Source: Ochotona curzoniae
Lineage: Eukaryota > Chordata > Mammalia > Lagomorpha > Ochotonidae
Assembly (NCBI RefSeq): GCF_017591425.1
Contig: NW_024466413.1
Coordinates: forward strand, 744,001 to 808,000
Direction: 5' to 3'
DNA: 64,000 nt
The notes beneath the pieces are model-generated. The model made no database searches and was not told the DNA's origin. It saw nothing but the letters and a program-made list of their open reading frames with translations. A program made the position numbers and the translations under genes. Position 1 is the first letter of the stretch, and the number at the start of each line of letters is the position of its first letter. Positions 9,355 through 20,006 of this stretch are shown here, piece by piece.

Positions 9355-9800
9355 AGATCACTGGTGCCCCAAGGTGGTGGATAGTATAACTGGTTATACA
9401 TTCTTGCTTTCTTCCTCTGCACTCCTGTACCACGTGATGGCACATAGAATCTATTTCTATGCCTCTTGAATTGGGGTTGGCCATGTGACCTTTGACCCAT
9501 GTTACTAAACACAATGCAAGCAGAGACTTAAAACATGCTGTTCCCTTGGTACCACGTGGAGTTCCCTACTGCTATGTGACAAGCCAATTTTAGCCTGCTG
9601 CTTAAAAACAGATGGTCCAACCTCCCCCCTTCTCCTAGTCTGCCACCCAGCTGGGTCCTGGGCAGAGGCTGCAGCTTTCTGGCAGCCAGATACAAGAGTG
9701 AGCCCCAAGAGAGCAGAACAGGCTGGCTGAGCCCAACCCAAACCAGGGTATACAGACTTAAGAGTTAAACGAACAGTTGCTATGTCAGGGCCATGAAATC
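9355..9800 (+). mobile_element. Ancient mammalian interspersed repeat, probably an LTR of MaLR age
   Basis: The order of words GCCTCTTGAATTGGGGTTGG, CCATGTGACC, CTGCTATGTGACAAGCC, AAGAGTGAGCCCCAAGAGAG and CTGAGCCCAACCCAAACC matches an old interspersed repeat I know from many mammalian introns. The exact subfamily is uncertain. It is heavily diverged and carries no open gene. Confidence 0.45.
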
Positions 9801-11409
9801 CAGGACAGTTAACACTGAGCGATGTATCAGTACGCTTGTCCTAAACCAGCTCTGTGTGGACTAAGACCCTTAACAGATGTGTGACATGAAAATTGATGGA
9901 ATAGAGTGCTGTTTGGATCTTCAAGTCCTCCTCACTAGAAAGATCTCGAAGACTCAGCAAAGCTGTATGGTGGTAGTTAGAGTTTATTACAGCAAAAGGA
10001 CTCAGATGACAATCAGCAGCTGAAACAGGCAGAGAGACATCAGAGGGAGATGTCAGTTGTCATCTGGCAGGCAGCTGCCTTGCAACGCTGAGTGCTTGTG
10101 GTAGGTGCACACGGTTGGTTCCTCCCACAGGGATGCATGTTAGAGCCAGATACTTCTAGTGGATTTCTCCACAGGGCTTTAGGGTTGCATTGTGACATGC
10201 AGCTCTGTCAGCAGGTGTACAGCATGTCAACCAGGGAAGCTTGCCTGAGCCTTGCTACCCAAGAACTAAATCAAGACTTTTTCTTTTATTCACAGGATGC
10301 TTGGGAGCCCGATCTCAGAGACTTGGAGCCTTATGCCCCAGAGGTCAGATTCACAGTGTGACTCAAAACCACAGGGACATCCAATAAATCCCATGACTGG
10401 CATGAGCTAACAGGCATGAGCCAACTACTTGGCATATCAAGGTGCCCTTACCAGAAGGAAAATCCAAAAGGCTCCCCAGGCACCGAGCACCAGCCCCAAA
10501 GATCTTTGTTTGCAGAGTTCGAGCATTGCCATTCTCCTGAGTGAACCCTTCCCTGCACAGGGACCAAGGCAGGAATGTGTCCTGACAAAGGGTATGGCCC
10601 CGTCAGTCGCAGAGCTGCTGGCTCTGTAGAGGCCAGCTCAGTGCTGCACTCAGGGCTTGTGCAGATGGAGCAAGTTGCTGTGAGTATCACAGCAAACTTA
10701 CCCAGAAGAGGGTCAGCAAACCAGTGTCCAGCACAGCTCTTGTTAAACATATATATATTTTTTGCCTGAATGACTCTCACTTTGGCTTCAGCCTCTTCCA
10801 AGATAAACTGAGGGTAGATAATGGAACTATTGCTCCAGATTTGATGTCACTCAGGCATTGGTTTGGTGCCTGGATTCCTGATGATGCTCTTTGGATGCCA
10901 TAATTTCCCAACACACTTTTCAATGTTCTGCTAGTCTTCTTGTTCATTCAAAATGGAGATGCCATCTAATTTTCAGTCCTAAAGAGGACCAGGTTTTGAA
11001 TGTAATTGTGGATGAAAGATCCATTGGTCCAAGCAATTCCATGGTTTAGCCATCCCTTGAAGGAGACTAAATAAATTGACCAAAAGAGATATGGCTTTGG
11101 GGACTCATAAATGGGAAATTCCACAGAAGGGAGAAATAAGAAAAATGGAGAACACCACTTGGGGGGGGGTGGGAAGGCTAAATGAAAAGAATGCAACATT
11201 ACAATAGACTGCTTAGTTCTGCAGAGGAGTGCTGTGAAGCGTAAATAATGCAAGCACTGTTTATCGGCTTAGCAGTAGTGCCACAGGAGCATTAACAAAC
11301 CAGGGAGAAAGAAGGGGAAGGCTTCTGTCAACAGAGTTACAAATGTTGGCACAAGTACTGCTACAAGAAGTCAAGAAGAAGCAGAACATGCAGGTCCTTT
11401 TCTAGGTAA
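9801..11409. other. Non-coding interval, mostly unrecognised
   Basis: No gene is supported. A G9 run lies near 11161-11169. Frames of 89-117 codons between 10092 and 10801 overlap on opposite strands and show no motif. The region 10640-10960 is A/T-rich. It may hide decayed L1 upstream of the clear fragment at 11410. Confidence 0.35.
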
Positions 11410-11580
11410 ACACAGTTAGCACGTTACTGGGAATCCCACTTGTAGGCATTGGTCTGACAAACGAAGACACGTCTACACATGGACTTTGTTCGTAACAGCA
11501 AAGACTGAAAACAGCCCCTATTTCCATCAGCCGGTGAGCCAATAGGCCAATTTGTATCCAGGCAACAGAATACTTTAAAT
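11410..11580 (+). mobile_element. L1 ORF2 3'-end remnant
   Basis: Words such as TTACTGGGAATCCCACTTGT, GTCTACACATGGACTTTG, CGTAACAGCAAAGACTGAAA and CCATCAGCCGGTGAGCCAAT follow the order of the conserved L1 reverse-transcriptase 3' end. It is full of stops and indels, and is a dead fragment cut by the SINE that follows. Confidence 0.75.
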
Positions 11581-11584
11581 TTGT

Positions 11585-11895
11585 TGGCTTATTTACTTGA
11601 GAGAAGAGTGACGGGGTGGGGGTGGGGGTGGGGGTGGGGGTGGGGGCAACAGAGGACAGACATCTTTTGCGTCCATCGGTTCACTTTCCACATGACCGCT
11701 ACACTTGGGACTGGGCTAAGTAAATCCAGGATCCCTGGGCTGCTTCTGGACCTCCCTCACGAGTGGCATGGCCCACACACTTGGGCCATTTTTGCTATCT
11801 TGCAGAGTACATTACCAGGAAAGTGGGTCAGAAATGGAGCAACCCTGACATGGGATGCTGGAGTTACAAGAGGTGATTAACCTGCTATGCCAAAA
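11585..11895 (-). mobile_element. Old CSINE-type SINE, reverse, with G-rich expansion
   Basis: Reverse SINE with degenerate landmarks: GTCCATCGGTTCACTTTCCA, CACTTGGGCCATTTTTGC, AGTACATTACCAGGAAAGTG and AACCTGCTATGCCAAAACA. In place of the usual purine-rich 3' stretch it carries a (GGGGGT)n expansion at 11613-11646. Confidence 0.7.
11613..11646 (+). repeat. (GGGGGT)n tract, G-quadruplex-prone
   Basis: Six G4-G5 runs separated by single T bases. This satisfies the classic G-quadruplex pattern of four or more G runs with very short loops. It probably expanded by slippage within the SINE. Confidence 0.9.
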
Positions 11896-11904
11896 CACAT
11901 CTTC

Positions 11905-12207
11905 CCTGGAGTATTTTTTTTTTAATATTTGAGAGTCAGAATGAGATAGGGAGAGAGATCTTCCATCTGTTGAATCACTCCTCAAGTGGCTGCCATGACC
12001 AGGGTTGGGCTACACTGAAGCCAGGAGCCTGGAGTTACTTCCAGTCTCCAATGTGGGTATCAGGAGTTCAGGTACTTGGGCCATCTTCCCTTGCTTTCCC
12101 AGGTACATTAGCAGGGATTGGAAATGGAGCAGTTGGGACTTGAACAAGCATCCATATAGAATGCCAGCATCCCAGGAGGCTTAACTTGCTGTGTCAAAAT
12201 ACTGACC
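11905..12207 (-). mobile_element. Old CSINE-type SINE, reverse
   Basis: Begins with a T-rich tail complement (T10 then AATATTTGAGAG), followed by AGAGATCTTCCATCTGTTGA, GAAGCCAGGAGCCTGGAG, TTGGGCCATCTTCCCTTGC and GGGACTTGAAC (B-box complement). It sits directly after another reverse SINE. Confidence 0.85.
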
Positions 12208-12469
12208 ACTTGGAATACTTAACAAAAGGGTATGGACTACTGGATAGAACACAAGCAGACCTTAGAAACAATACACTGAGTGCAAGATATAGGATCACAA
12301 GAGGCCACCAACGAGGACACTTCAGGAGGCTCGTGGTGGGGAGCGGGTGATTGGCTGAGCATCCTATACTGGAGTGCTGTGTTAGGCACTTCATGTGAAT
12401 GACGCACACGTGGCAATGAGTATCATAGAAAACTGTCACTCAGGTGGACACCTGCCTCAAAACCCAAAC

Positions 12470-12605
12470 TAGATTTGATCCCCAGCCCTAGTGCCGGCCT
12501 CCAGCTTCCTGCCAAGGTGGGCCCTGGGAGGCAGAGGGGAAGACACGCATGTGGGAGACGGGAACCAGGTTCCCAGCTCCTGGCTCTGGTCCTCCTTCCC
12601 CCCTG
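12470..12605 (+). mobile_element. CSINE-type SINE, truncated plus copy
   Basis: Middle of the SINE only: GATTTGATCCCCAGCCC (B-box area), CCTCCAGCTTCCTGCC, GCATGTGGGAGACGGGAACC and CCCAGCTCCTGGCTCTGG. Both ends have decayed. Confidence 0.6.
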
Positions 12606-13319
12606 CATGAGCGGGAAGGCGTAACAGTGGCAAACTGTGACTTGCATTTGGGGAAGCATTGTTGTATCCTTAAGGTTAGTGAAAAAAGTTGAATGAAATG
12701 AAAAAAGTTGAATGAAAAGTTGAATGACCCTGAATATGAGGAAAGCCGAACCACAGAGGTGAAGGCATTTTTGGAAATGAAACAGACTTGCACAGTTAAG
12801 GAAGAGTTAGCATCTTGGTTTATACATGCCAGTGCAGCCACAAGAAAAGAGGCAGAAAATACAGAAAGTTTATGGAATGTGAAAGGTAGAATCAAGAATT
12901 TTAATGTACATCTAATCAGATTCCCTGAATGACAAAAAAAAAAAAAAAAACCACATGAAAAGTACAGCAACTTGAAGTGACGAAGTATACTGTAACGCAT
13001 TGCCTGAAAACTATGGGTCAGCCAGGATGAGACAGGCAGAACATTGAAAGGCAATGACCACTGAGATTGAAGAAATAAACTTGGAATTCATAGACAGAAT
13101 TAAAATGTGCTGAGAGGGGAAAGGCTTGGTCAGACAGGGACTGGACACCTACAAGGAGGACACAAAACGCTTTGAATGTGTGCATTATGTTGGCATATAT
13201 GGGGACTAAGGAAATCAGATTTTATCTCCACTCAAATATACTAAAGGCATTGCTCAAACATTTGAAGAAGAAAATCATCCCTAGGGAATGTTAAAGACGT
13301 AAGCCGAGTCAGAATGAGT
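12606..13319. other. A/T-rich interval with slippage repeats, possible old L1
   Basis: A short tandem of AAAGTTGAATGA lies at 12685-12725 and an A17 run at 12935-12952. A 74-codon plus frame (12708-12932) ends RIKNFNVHLIRFPE. That is loosely reminiscent of the L1 ORF1p segment before its RNA-binding domain, but the match is too weak to call. The 188-codon frame on the opposite strand is chance, being largely the complement of A-rich DNA. Confidence 0.35.
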
Positions 13320-13485
13320 AGACAGATGAGAAATGACGTAGAGACTCACTAACAACTTGCCGTGATATTTAGTAATACAAATTAAAGTATGCGGTGAGCG
13401 ACACCATTAAAATGCTAGCACACTTGCATGTGATCCAGGTATAAGAATCAGACTGCCAGGGTATGCTTGTATTCTTGAGGAGTTG
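13320..13485 (+). mobile_element. Probable L1 ORF2 remnant
   Basis: The words ACTCACTAACAACTTG, ATACAAATTAAAGTATG and CGACACCATTAAAATGC follow the order of the L1 ORF2 region around 'aatcatcaggaaatgcaaat'. It is heavily diverged. Confidence 0.4.
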
Positions 13486-13502
13486 AGAATCTGATTTTAA
13501 TT

Positions 13503-13717
13503 TAAGATTTATTTATTTATTTATTATTGGAAAGGCGGATATACAGAGAGGAAGAGAGACAGAGAGGAAGATCTTCCATCTGATGATTCACTCCCCAAGT
13601 GGCCGCAACAGCTGGAGCTGAGCCAATCCAAAGCCAGGAGCCTCTTCTGGGCCTCCCACGTGGGTGCAGGGTCCCAAAAGGCTTTGGGTTGTCCTCAACT
13701 GCTTTCCCAGGCCACAA
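13503..13717 (-). mobile_element. CSINE-type SINE, reverse, 5'-truncated
   Basis: Begins with TTTATTTATTTATTATTGG (tail complement), then AAGATCTTCCATCTGATG, CCAAAGCCAGGAGCCTCTTC and CAACTGCTTTCCCAGGCCAC, where it stops. The tRNA-like head is missing, a common result of incomplete reverse transcription. Confidence 0.9.
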
Positions 13718-14840
13718 CCAGTGAGTTCACCCAGGCTTCGACGCCCACCCGAAATCCAGCTGCTGAGGGTCCCCACATCACTAGGACTTGGTGCTTCTCT
13801 GCTGAGTCGGTGCCCTCCTGGAGCCACCCTCCACCTGTGAGCAGGTCTCCCTTCCTCCCCTTGGGGGGCTGGTTGGGAGGCAGGTGTCCCACCCATCTGC
13901 CCACTGGGGGTTCACTCAGCAGGGAGCATTGCTGACACGCATCTCCTCCCCTGGCCAGCTCCCTAGGCTCCCGTGCCACTCCTGCCTCCAGAGAAAACTC
14001 CCCCAAAGACCTCGCAGATTCTAGCTGTGAGGCTAGCATTGCAGAGAACCCGAAGACAGAGCCAAAACCAACACAGCCGGGAAGAGAGGCACGCTTAGAA
14101 TCATGAGTAATAAACTCAGCTGAACTACAAAAACTGCGGCACATATATAACAGCAAACTAAAACAGCAGTGCCAACAAGGCAGAGGTTTTCAGCCTAGAT
14201 TAAACTGCAACTACATCTAGCTTTATACTAGTAATAACAGACTACCTAAAAACTAAAGATGCAGATGTACAACACTTGAAGAAAAGAATATGCTATGGAA
14301 AACCGTTAATATATTTCAATGCAAAAATGTGGTTAAAATGGCCATTGAATAATGATGTAAATAACCCATGGTAACTTATCACAATCAATGATTCTTATGT
14401 GCCAAATAAAGTAGCTCATATGTATTTACGATTACGTATGTTTATGATTATCTTTAGTTGAAAGCCTGTGACCTCTTCACGCTGTCGTTTTAGAAGCTGT
14501 GACCCTTAGCCAGTTTTGACACGGTGTTTACAGTGTTGAGAGCTCGGTGTGTTCAATTTCTTCCATTATCGATAGCTGATCTACTACAAGCAGATGAATA
14601 TACAAATATATCTCACATGCTTGTATTTAAGAAGAAATGCTGATAACTCATGAAATGTTTCACTTAAGAGGCTGGGAATAGTGCAACAGCACCTGAAGTA
14701 GGAGGACAGAAATGAGTTAAGAGCAGAAAGTTGTTTCAACACTAAAGGTCACCAGGATCAAAATTTAGTACTTTGTGCAAAGAGTAGTGGGATAAGCTTC
14801 TGATAAAGACCAAGGAAGAACAAGCAGGAAGGAGGCACCA
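13718..14840. other. GC-rich then AT-rich non-coding interval
   Basis: Positions 13718-14000 are C/G-rich without many CpGs, directly abutting the truncated SINE. Positions 14150-14660 switch to AT-rich sequence without recognisable repeats. No exon is supported; the longest frame (153 codons, minus, 13695-14156) begins in the SINE. Confidence 0.4.
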
Positions 14841-14847
14841 ACAAGTA

Positions 14848-14897
14848 ATAAAAAGGATACATAAAAAGGATAAAAAGGATACAATAAAAAGGATACA
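14848..14897. repeat. Tandem repeat of AAAAAGGATA(CAT) units
   Basis: Four AAAAAGGATA cores start at about 14850, 14863, 14872 and 14885, spaced 9 or 13 bp. This is local slippage. Confidence 0.85.
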
Positions 14898-14944
14898 TAT
14901 GAATAAGTGGTGTTGAAAAATCCAGGACTAACAGCTGTCTGGTG

Positions 14945-15160
14945 CCATTTGGAGTTTCCAGTCCCTTTGCTTCTGATGCACCTCCCCGCTGTTGTGCGGG
15001 GAAGGCAGGGAGAGCCATCACCCCAGACGGAGTTCCAGGCTCGCGGTGGGGGCCTGGCTCAGCATCAGCCTCTTGGGGAACGAGCCAGAGAGAGGGAGAA
15101 TCTTTATCTCTTCCTTGCTCTGTTATTCTGCATTTCAAGTAAGTCAACCTTTTAAAAAGG
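14945..15160 (+). mobile_element. CSINE-type SINE, plus, head missing
   Basis: Runs from the mid-SINE words GTTTCCAGTCCCTTTGC and GGGAAGGCAGGGAGAGCC through GGAGTTCCAGGCTCG, CTTGGGGAACGAGCC and the tail region CTCTGTTATTCTGC. Diverged, with no clear TSD. Confidence 0.65.
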
Positions 15161-15184
15161 AAAAGATTCTAAGCTACTAGAAGG

Positions 15185-15960
15185 AAATGTCGGGGAAAGC
15201 GTCATAATATTGAACTTGACAGTGATTTCTTGGATAAAACAGAAAAGCACAGACACCAGAATCAAAAGGCAAATGTGGGTGCAAAGCTCAGGAGGTTGTA
15301 GGTCAAAGCCAAGTCAGCATTTTGGAAAAGCAACCCATGATATGGAAACCTATAAAGGAGGGCCTGGCTGCCAGCTTCAGTCTGGCTCAGCCCTGGCCTT
15401 GGTGCCCTGTTAGAGACTGAACCAGTGGATGGAAAGTTTCTCCCTGCCTCTCCCTTTCTACAACTCTCTTTCAAAAACAAACAAAAAACCCACAGACACT
15501 GGTGAGGAGGAGGGTAAATGGTTGTAATTGTCAGCAGGGTTGTAATGTGGAGCAATCATTATGGGAAACCACATTCACTTTCCAAAAAAATTGCAAACAG
15601 AACTGCTGTAGAATCCCGCAGTCCCACCTCTGGATTTGTATCTGAAACAACAGCAAGTAGGGGCTCAAGGAGATGTGTGCGCCCCATGTTTATGGAAGGA
15701 CCTTTCACACTAGCCAAGAGGTGAAACAGCCTTACGCTTGGCACTGGATGAATGGGATAAGCATGATTTACACATAATGGAGTAGTATCTATCCTGGAAG
15801 AAGTCAGCCTGTGTTTTGCTACAAGGAAGCACTCCTCCGATATTATTTTAAGTGAAATAAGCCAGTCTGGACAAAAGGTAAGTGGAGCCTAAGTCCACAA
15901 ACTTGAGATTTCTAAAGCAACTTCCTAGGAGGAGAAAGTATTAGGGACAGTGGGGAGGTG
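15185..15960 (+). mobile_element. L1 ORF2 3' region, interrupted by a SINE fragment
   Basis: The left part has TGACAGTGATTTCTTGGATA and AAAGCACAGACACCAGAATC, as in the conserved L1 ORF2 run. After a SINE fragment (15355-15492) it resumes with CACTGGTGAGGAGG, AATCATTATGGGAAACCAC, ATGTTTATGGAAGGACC, GGATGAATGGGATAAGC and AAGTGAAATAAGCCAGTCTG. This order is diagnostic of the L1 reverse-transcriptase 3' end. It is a pseudo-coding fragment with frameshifts and stops; internal L1 sequence between the halves is missing. Confidence 0.85.
15355..15492 (+). mobile_element. SINE 3' fragment inside L1
   Basis: GGGCCTGGCTGCCAGCTTCAG, CAGCCCTGGCCTTGGTG, AACCAGTGGATGGAAAG and TTTCAAAAACAAACAAA are the 3' half and tail of a CSINE-type element. 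Confidence 0.6.
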
Positions 15961-16980
15961 AGAAGGAGGTGAGAAGCGCTGTAGGGCTGCCCTGGGGGCA
16001 TGGGTGCACTCCACACACTTCAGGTGCCTCAGGCCAAAGTTCTACATCCCTTGCCTTTTCCATAACAAAAAGTACGTGAGAAACAGCTGAAGGGCTATAT
16101 AAATGACTTCATGTCAGCTCCCTTTAACCACGTTACCATAATTCACCCGGGAAAGAAATAGAAGACAGGATTGTTTTATATTTCTTAATGAAAATTAAAT
16201 TTATGATTAAACTCTTCCCTTAAAGAAAATGTCAGGTCCTGATTATTTTATGAGCCATTCCAACGAAGCTTTAAAGAAATAACCAACAGCATAAATAATT
16301 CAGCTGTTCTTGAAGAGGATATTCAGAGATCATTTTTCTATACTGAGAGGTGAAGCGAGGGTGGGGGAAATATGTAGCAGGATTCAGTCAAAACATGGTG
16401 AACAGGGAATACAGCATTAGCACCAAGGCTCAGTCCTGGGCTGGGAGATGGAGTGGCAGGTGCCAGGGTTCTGAAGCAGGCATGGACCCTGCTTCTCTTT
16501 GCTGTCTTTCTTGTCTGAGTCGCAGGCTTGGTGAAGGTCAGGCCTTACCTGCATTGTTCCTGACTTAGAAGATTCCTCCTTTTCCAGTGGTGCTCCCAGG
16601 CTGTGCTAAAGTTAGCAGTTTACTCTCTGGGATGTATATAAAGGAGATCTGTAAATTCATGCAAAAACTCCAAATCCTCAACAGGAGTGATATGGGCAAA
16701 AAATCCATTCAAAGAGGTGCCACAGCTACATCCTTGCCAGTAGGCAGGAAGAAGGCCACACATGGCCACCTGCCAGCTTGGTGGACACAATGCAGTGGTG
16801 AGAACAGCCTGGTGAGTGCTCTCATGGAAGAAAGTCAGCATTATCTGCCACAGGAGGGTGCCTCTACTAGGTGAGCCAGATGTGTGGCCGAGGACAGTGT
16901 CCAGGGCACACAGGGTAAGGCCAGCCATGGCTGCACTGAAGGAGCCAGTGAGGCTGCAATGGTGGTTCAGAGTCAGGGCC
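15961..16980. other. Non-coding interval with an AT-rich conserved-looking core
   Basis: No gene. Positions 16080-16330 are AT-rich, free of recognised repeats and rich in homeodomain-like words (TTAATGAAAATTAAATTTATG, in parts; TGATTATTTTATGAG). I flag it only as a candidate conserved non-coding element. Positions 16340-16980 show no repeat I recognise. Confidence 0.35.
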
Positions 16981-17270
16981 TGTTGTGGGTTGAATCATGT
17001 CCCCAGCTTTCCTTATGGAGGCCCTGACTTCCAGCACTGTACAATGTGACCGTATTTGGAAATGAGCTTAATGCAGATGTCCGTTGCTAAGACGGGCTCC
17101 AATTTCCAAGCAGGGAGGCTCCATGTGAGGACTGGGATGGGCTGCCAGGGCCAGGCCATGCCCATGGTGTCCAGCAAACCAGAAGGTGGGGATGGATTGG
17201 CCTTTAGGAGGAGGCGCTAACCCTGCTGGCACTTTCATCTCTCCAACTTGGGATGAAACACTTCTGTTGC
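16981..17270 (+). mobile_element. MaLR-type LTR fragment (MLT1-like)
   Basis: TGGGTTGAATCATGTCCCC, GAGGCCCTGACTTCCAGCAC, ATGTGACCGTATTTGG and CTGCTGGCACTTTCATC, in that order, follow the MLT1/MST LTR consensus as I remember it. It is diverged, with internal deletions. Confidence 0.7.
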
Positions 17271-17757
17271 CTGGCCACCTGCCGTGTCATGCTGCTTCAT
17301 GATCCCATCAACAGTGGGAAGGGAGGTTAAACCAAGAGGCCCAGTTCTTAGGGTCCTTGCCCTGCATGCCCTAAATTTGGCACGGACACAGGAAGGACTG
17401 AGTGAGTGTGGGGCATGCTGTTGCTGAGGAGATTCCGTGCAGAGGGGACAGGGCTGCAAGCTGCTGGGAGGGAGCAGAGGGCTCCAAGCAGCGGCTTCCA
17501 GGACCACATCCCCTGGGGTTTTGGCAAGGACCTTTGCGAAGACTCAGGTGAGAGAACTGTAGCTCCTTGCAAAAAGAATTCTCCAGCATGTTCTGTGGCA
17601 GCCTGCCACTTACAGGTTGCTGTAGGTGGTCCCAGTTCAGGTCTGATGGCTTCAGGTATTCCACATGCAATGAGTATGCCAGTTCCATGATCTAAATAGG
17701 CTGAGTGGACTGTTTGCTAGCTTGTTCGTTTTGTACTGTGAAATATGCCACCAAGTG

Positions 17758-17905
17758 GCAAGGTTAAGAGTACAGGGTTGAATGCCTGCTGCACCTCTTC
17801 CTGCTGTGTGACCTTGGCAGGTACTTTTGGACTCTCCTTTGGTTCTTTGCCTGTAAACAGGGAATCTTAATGCCTAATGTGCAGCTTTCTGGCGGGGCTT
17901 AGGAG
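17758..17905 (+). mobile_element. MIR SINE
   Basis: AGGTTAAGAGTACAGGGTTG at the tRNA-like end and the core CTGCTGTGTGACCTTGGCAG are diagnostic. The 3' part (GTAAACAGGGAATCTTAATG) follows. Confidence 0.8.
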
Positions 17906-18779
17906 CTCTCTTCTGTTGGCCTTCGTGGCTCTGCTTTGAACCATGTGTAACTCACTAAAGGCATTCTGTGCAGACTGTCGGAGGAAATGGATATCACGAT
18001 GCAATCTGTGGCATCTATTGACTCGAGGATGTCTCACGTTCTATACCTTGTGGCTGTAACCAGTTTATGGTTGATCCATCCAAATGCTGGCGGATCAACT
18101 GGTGTTTAATGACGGGCCTAAGACAACAGAGATAGAGCAGAGAGGGAAATATCGTTGGGGAGGCTGGTTTGCTTTATTCTTGCTATATGTCTAAACAGTG
18201 GGTTTCCAAGAGTTCCTGTAGGGCAGCATTGAAAGACAAGTTTATTTTGTTACAGACATTTTGAAATCCATGTATAACAGGGTTTTCAAAATGTTTGTGG
18301 AAAATGGATATCATGGAAAACCTGTGGGTAGGAATTCTGTGCCAGGGTATATATTAAAACCACAGTCTCAAGCACTTTTCCTGGACCAAGCTGATGGGAG
18401 GGGAATGGGTGTATGGCAGCAGCCTGTGGACCAGCACAAACCCACAACCCCCCAGGCGGGAGTTCGTTTCCTTTGGGTGCTTTTAGGTAGAATTCTGCAG
18501 CTCCTCTTGTAGCAAAAGAGGAGGAAGCCACATCTAACTGGAGCCATGTGGCATGGCCATTGTAGCTGTGCTGAGCAGTGGCATCCATGGCAACGTGAGG
18601 TTCCCCACTTACAGGACTTGCCTTCTGCACAACAGGTGACCTTGGCCCAAGGCAGCTGCATGCTCTGTCTCCCTCAGACAGGGGAATGGCAACAGAATTA
18701 ATTGCCAGATATAGTTGCTGACTGCCCAATGGACGAAAAATTAATAGCATCTCTGAAATCCATGGCTGGCAAGGGATTA
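17906..18779. other. Non-coding interval, nothing firmly recognised
   Basis: Around 18235-18320 the words TTTTGAAATCCATGTATAAC and GTGGAAAATGGATATCATGG resemble a short repeat common in mammalian introns, whose family I cannot name with confidence. The open frames at 18261-18750 on both strands are chance. Confidence 0.35.
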
Positions 18780-18930
18780 GTGAAAAAGGATTTCTGATGG
18801 AATTATAAATGACTACATCGTTTCAGAAAGCCATCCATTCTGCGAAGATTAAAGATTCATCCAACTTTTGACCCAGTCATCCACTTTGAGGAATACTTAC
18901 TAAACAAAGTTCCCCTCTGCAAGAAAGGCA
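18780..18930 (+). mobile_element. Old L1 ORF2 3'-end remnant
   Basis: CGTTTCAGAAAGCCATCC, CCAACTTTTGACCCAGTCAT and GAGGAATACTTACTAAACA track the L1 segment that normally reads through 'atgacccagcaatt'. Very diverged. Confidence 0.6.
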
Positions 18931-19661
18931 TGCTACACTGCCTTCTCGTACTCTGGCAGGAACTAACAGGGAACTGCGATGTGGCCGACTTGCTACCTTG
19001 CAACTTGCTGACTTGAATAGCACATAAATGCAAGCTTATAAGAGGAGTGTGTGTCCTCACAAAGCAATTACAAGTCAACAGATGATCATGTGAGTATGGA
19101 GGAAAGTCTAGACGGTGTACACACACACACACCACTGATAGCTGAGCCAGTGAAGGCAGAGCCCTCGGGCTGGTTGTTAGGAGTCTGCACTCCCAGGTGC
19201 TCCTCGGCAGAGCTGTGAGCTCCCAATTGCCTCTCATGCTTGGAGATTCCCACTCGGGTTGCAGCCCCAGCCCTGGCTCCTGCTGCTCCTTGTGTAGGCT
19301 GGGTCTTTGACCAAGCCTGTGGTGCTGCCGGAGCCTGTGCTGGTCGTACCGCAGTGTCAACAGCTCACTCGTGATGTTAGTCCTCATTGTGTCAGATACA
19401 TTCTTCAAACAAAAGTGATAATTTTCAGAAAAGCAAATGAACCAAAAGCAAGTGAAGCCCTAAATATGAATTCTCAGGATATTGCCTCCCTTACTCCCTA
19501 TCTATATCCCTTATGTCTGACTGCGCCAGAGGGAAGGTCTCTCACCCACAGCAGCCTGGGCGGCTACTCTGCTGGCCTGGGACAGAGAGGACCTGGGGCA
19601 GAAGAGATGCAAAGCTGGCCATTGGAGAGATCAGAAGGCCATGGGGAAGAACTGTATTCTT

Positions 19662-19991
19662 TTATTTATTTATTTATTTTTTAAAGATTTATTTTTATTA
19701 TTTTTTATTGGAAAGTCAGATATAGAGAGAGGAGAGACAGAGAGGAAGATCTTCCGTCCGATGATTCACTCCCCAAGTGAGCACAACGGCCGATCCAAAG
19801 CCAGGAGCCTCTTCCGGGTCTCCCACGCGGGTGCAGGGTCCCAAAGCTTTGGGCCGTCCTCAACTGCTCTCCCGGGCCACAGGCAGGGAGCTGGATGGGA
19901 AGCGGGGCTGCCGGGATAGAACCGGCGCCCATATGGGATCCCGGGCGTGCAAGGCGAGGACCTTAACCACTTGCGCCACCGCACCGGGCCC
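19662..19991 (-). mobile_element. Young CSINE-type SINE, full length, with 15 bp TSD
   Basis: A complete reverse-oriented SINE with a T-rich tail complement, body and tRNA-like head ending GCGCCACCGCACCGGGCCC. It is flanked by the perfect TSD AAGAACTGTATTCTT (19647-19661 and 19992-20006), which marks L1-driven target-primed insertion. The B-box complement reads GGATAGAACC, with one change from the consensus GGATTAGAACC. It lacks about 10-11 bp present in the copies at 50030 and 63344 (around 19785-19795), so it belongs to a distinct subtype. Confidence 0.95.
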
Positions 19992-20006
19992 AAGAACTGT
20001 ATTCTT

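Noticed and set aside
12488..13054. 188-codon minus-strand frame
   Set aside because: Phe-rich because it is largely the complement of A-rich DNA including an A17 run, and it ends inside a SINE fragment.
18857..19408. 183-codon minus-strand frame
   Set aside because: Starts within an L1 remnant region and crosses a (CA)n run. No motif seen.
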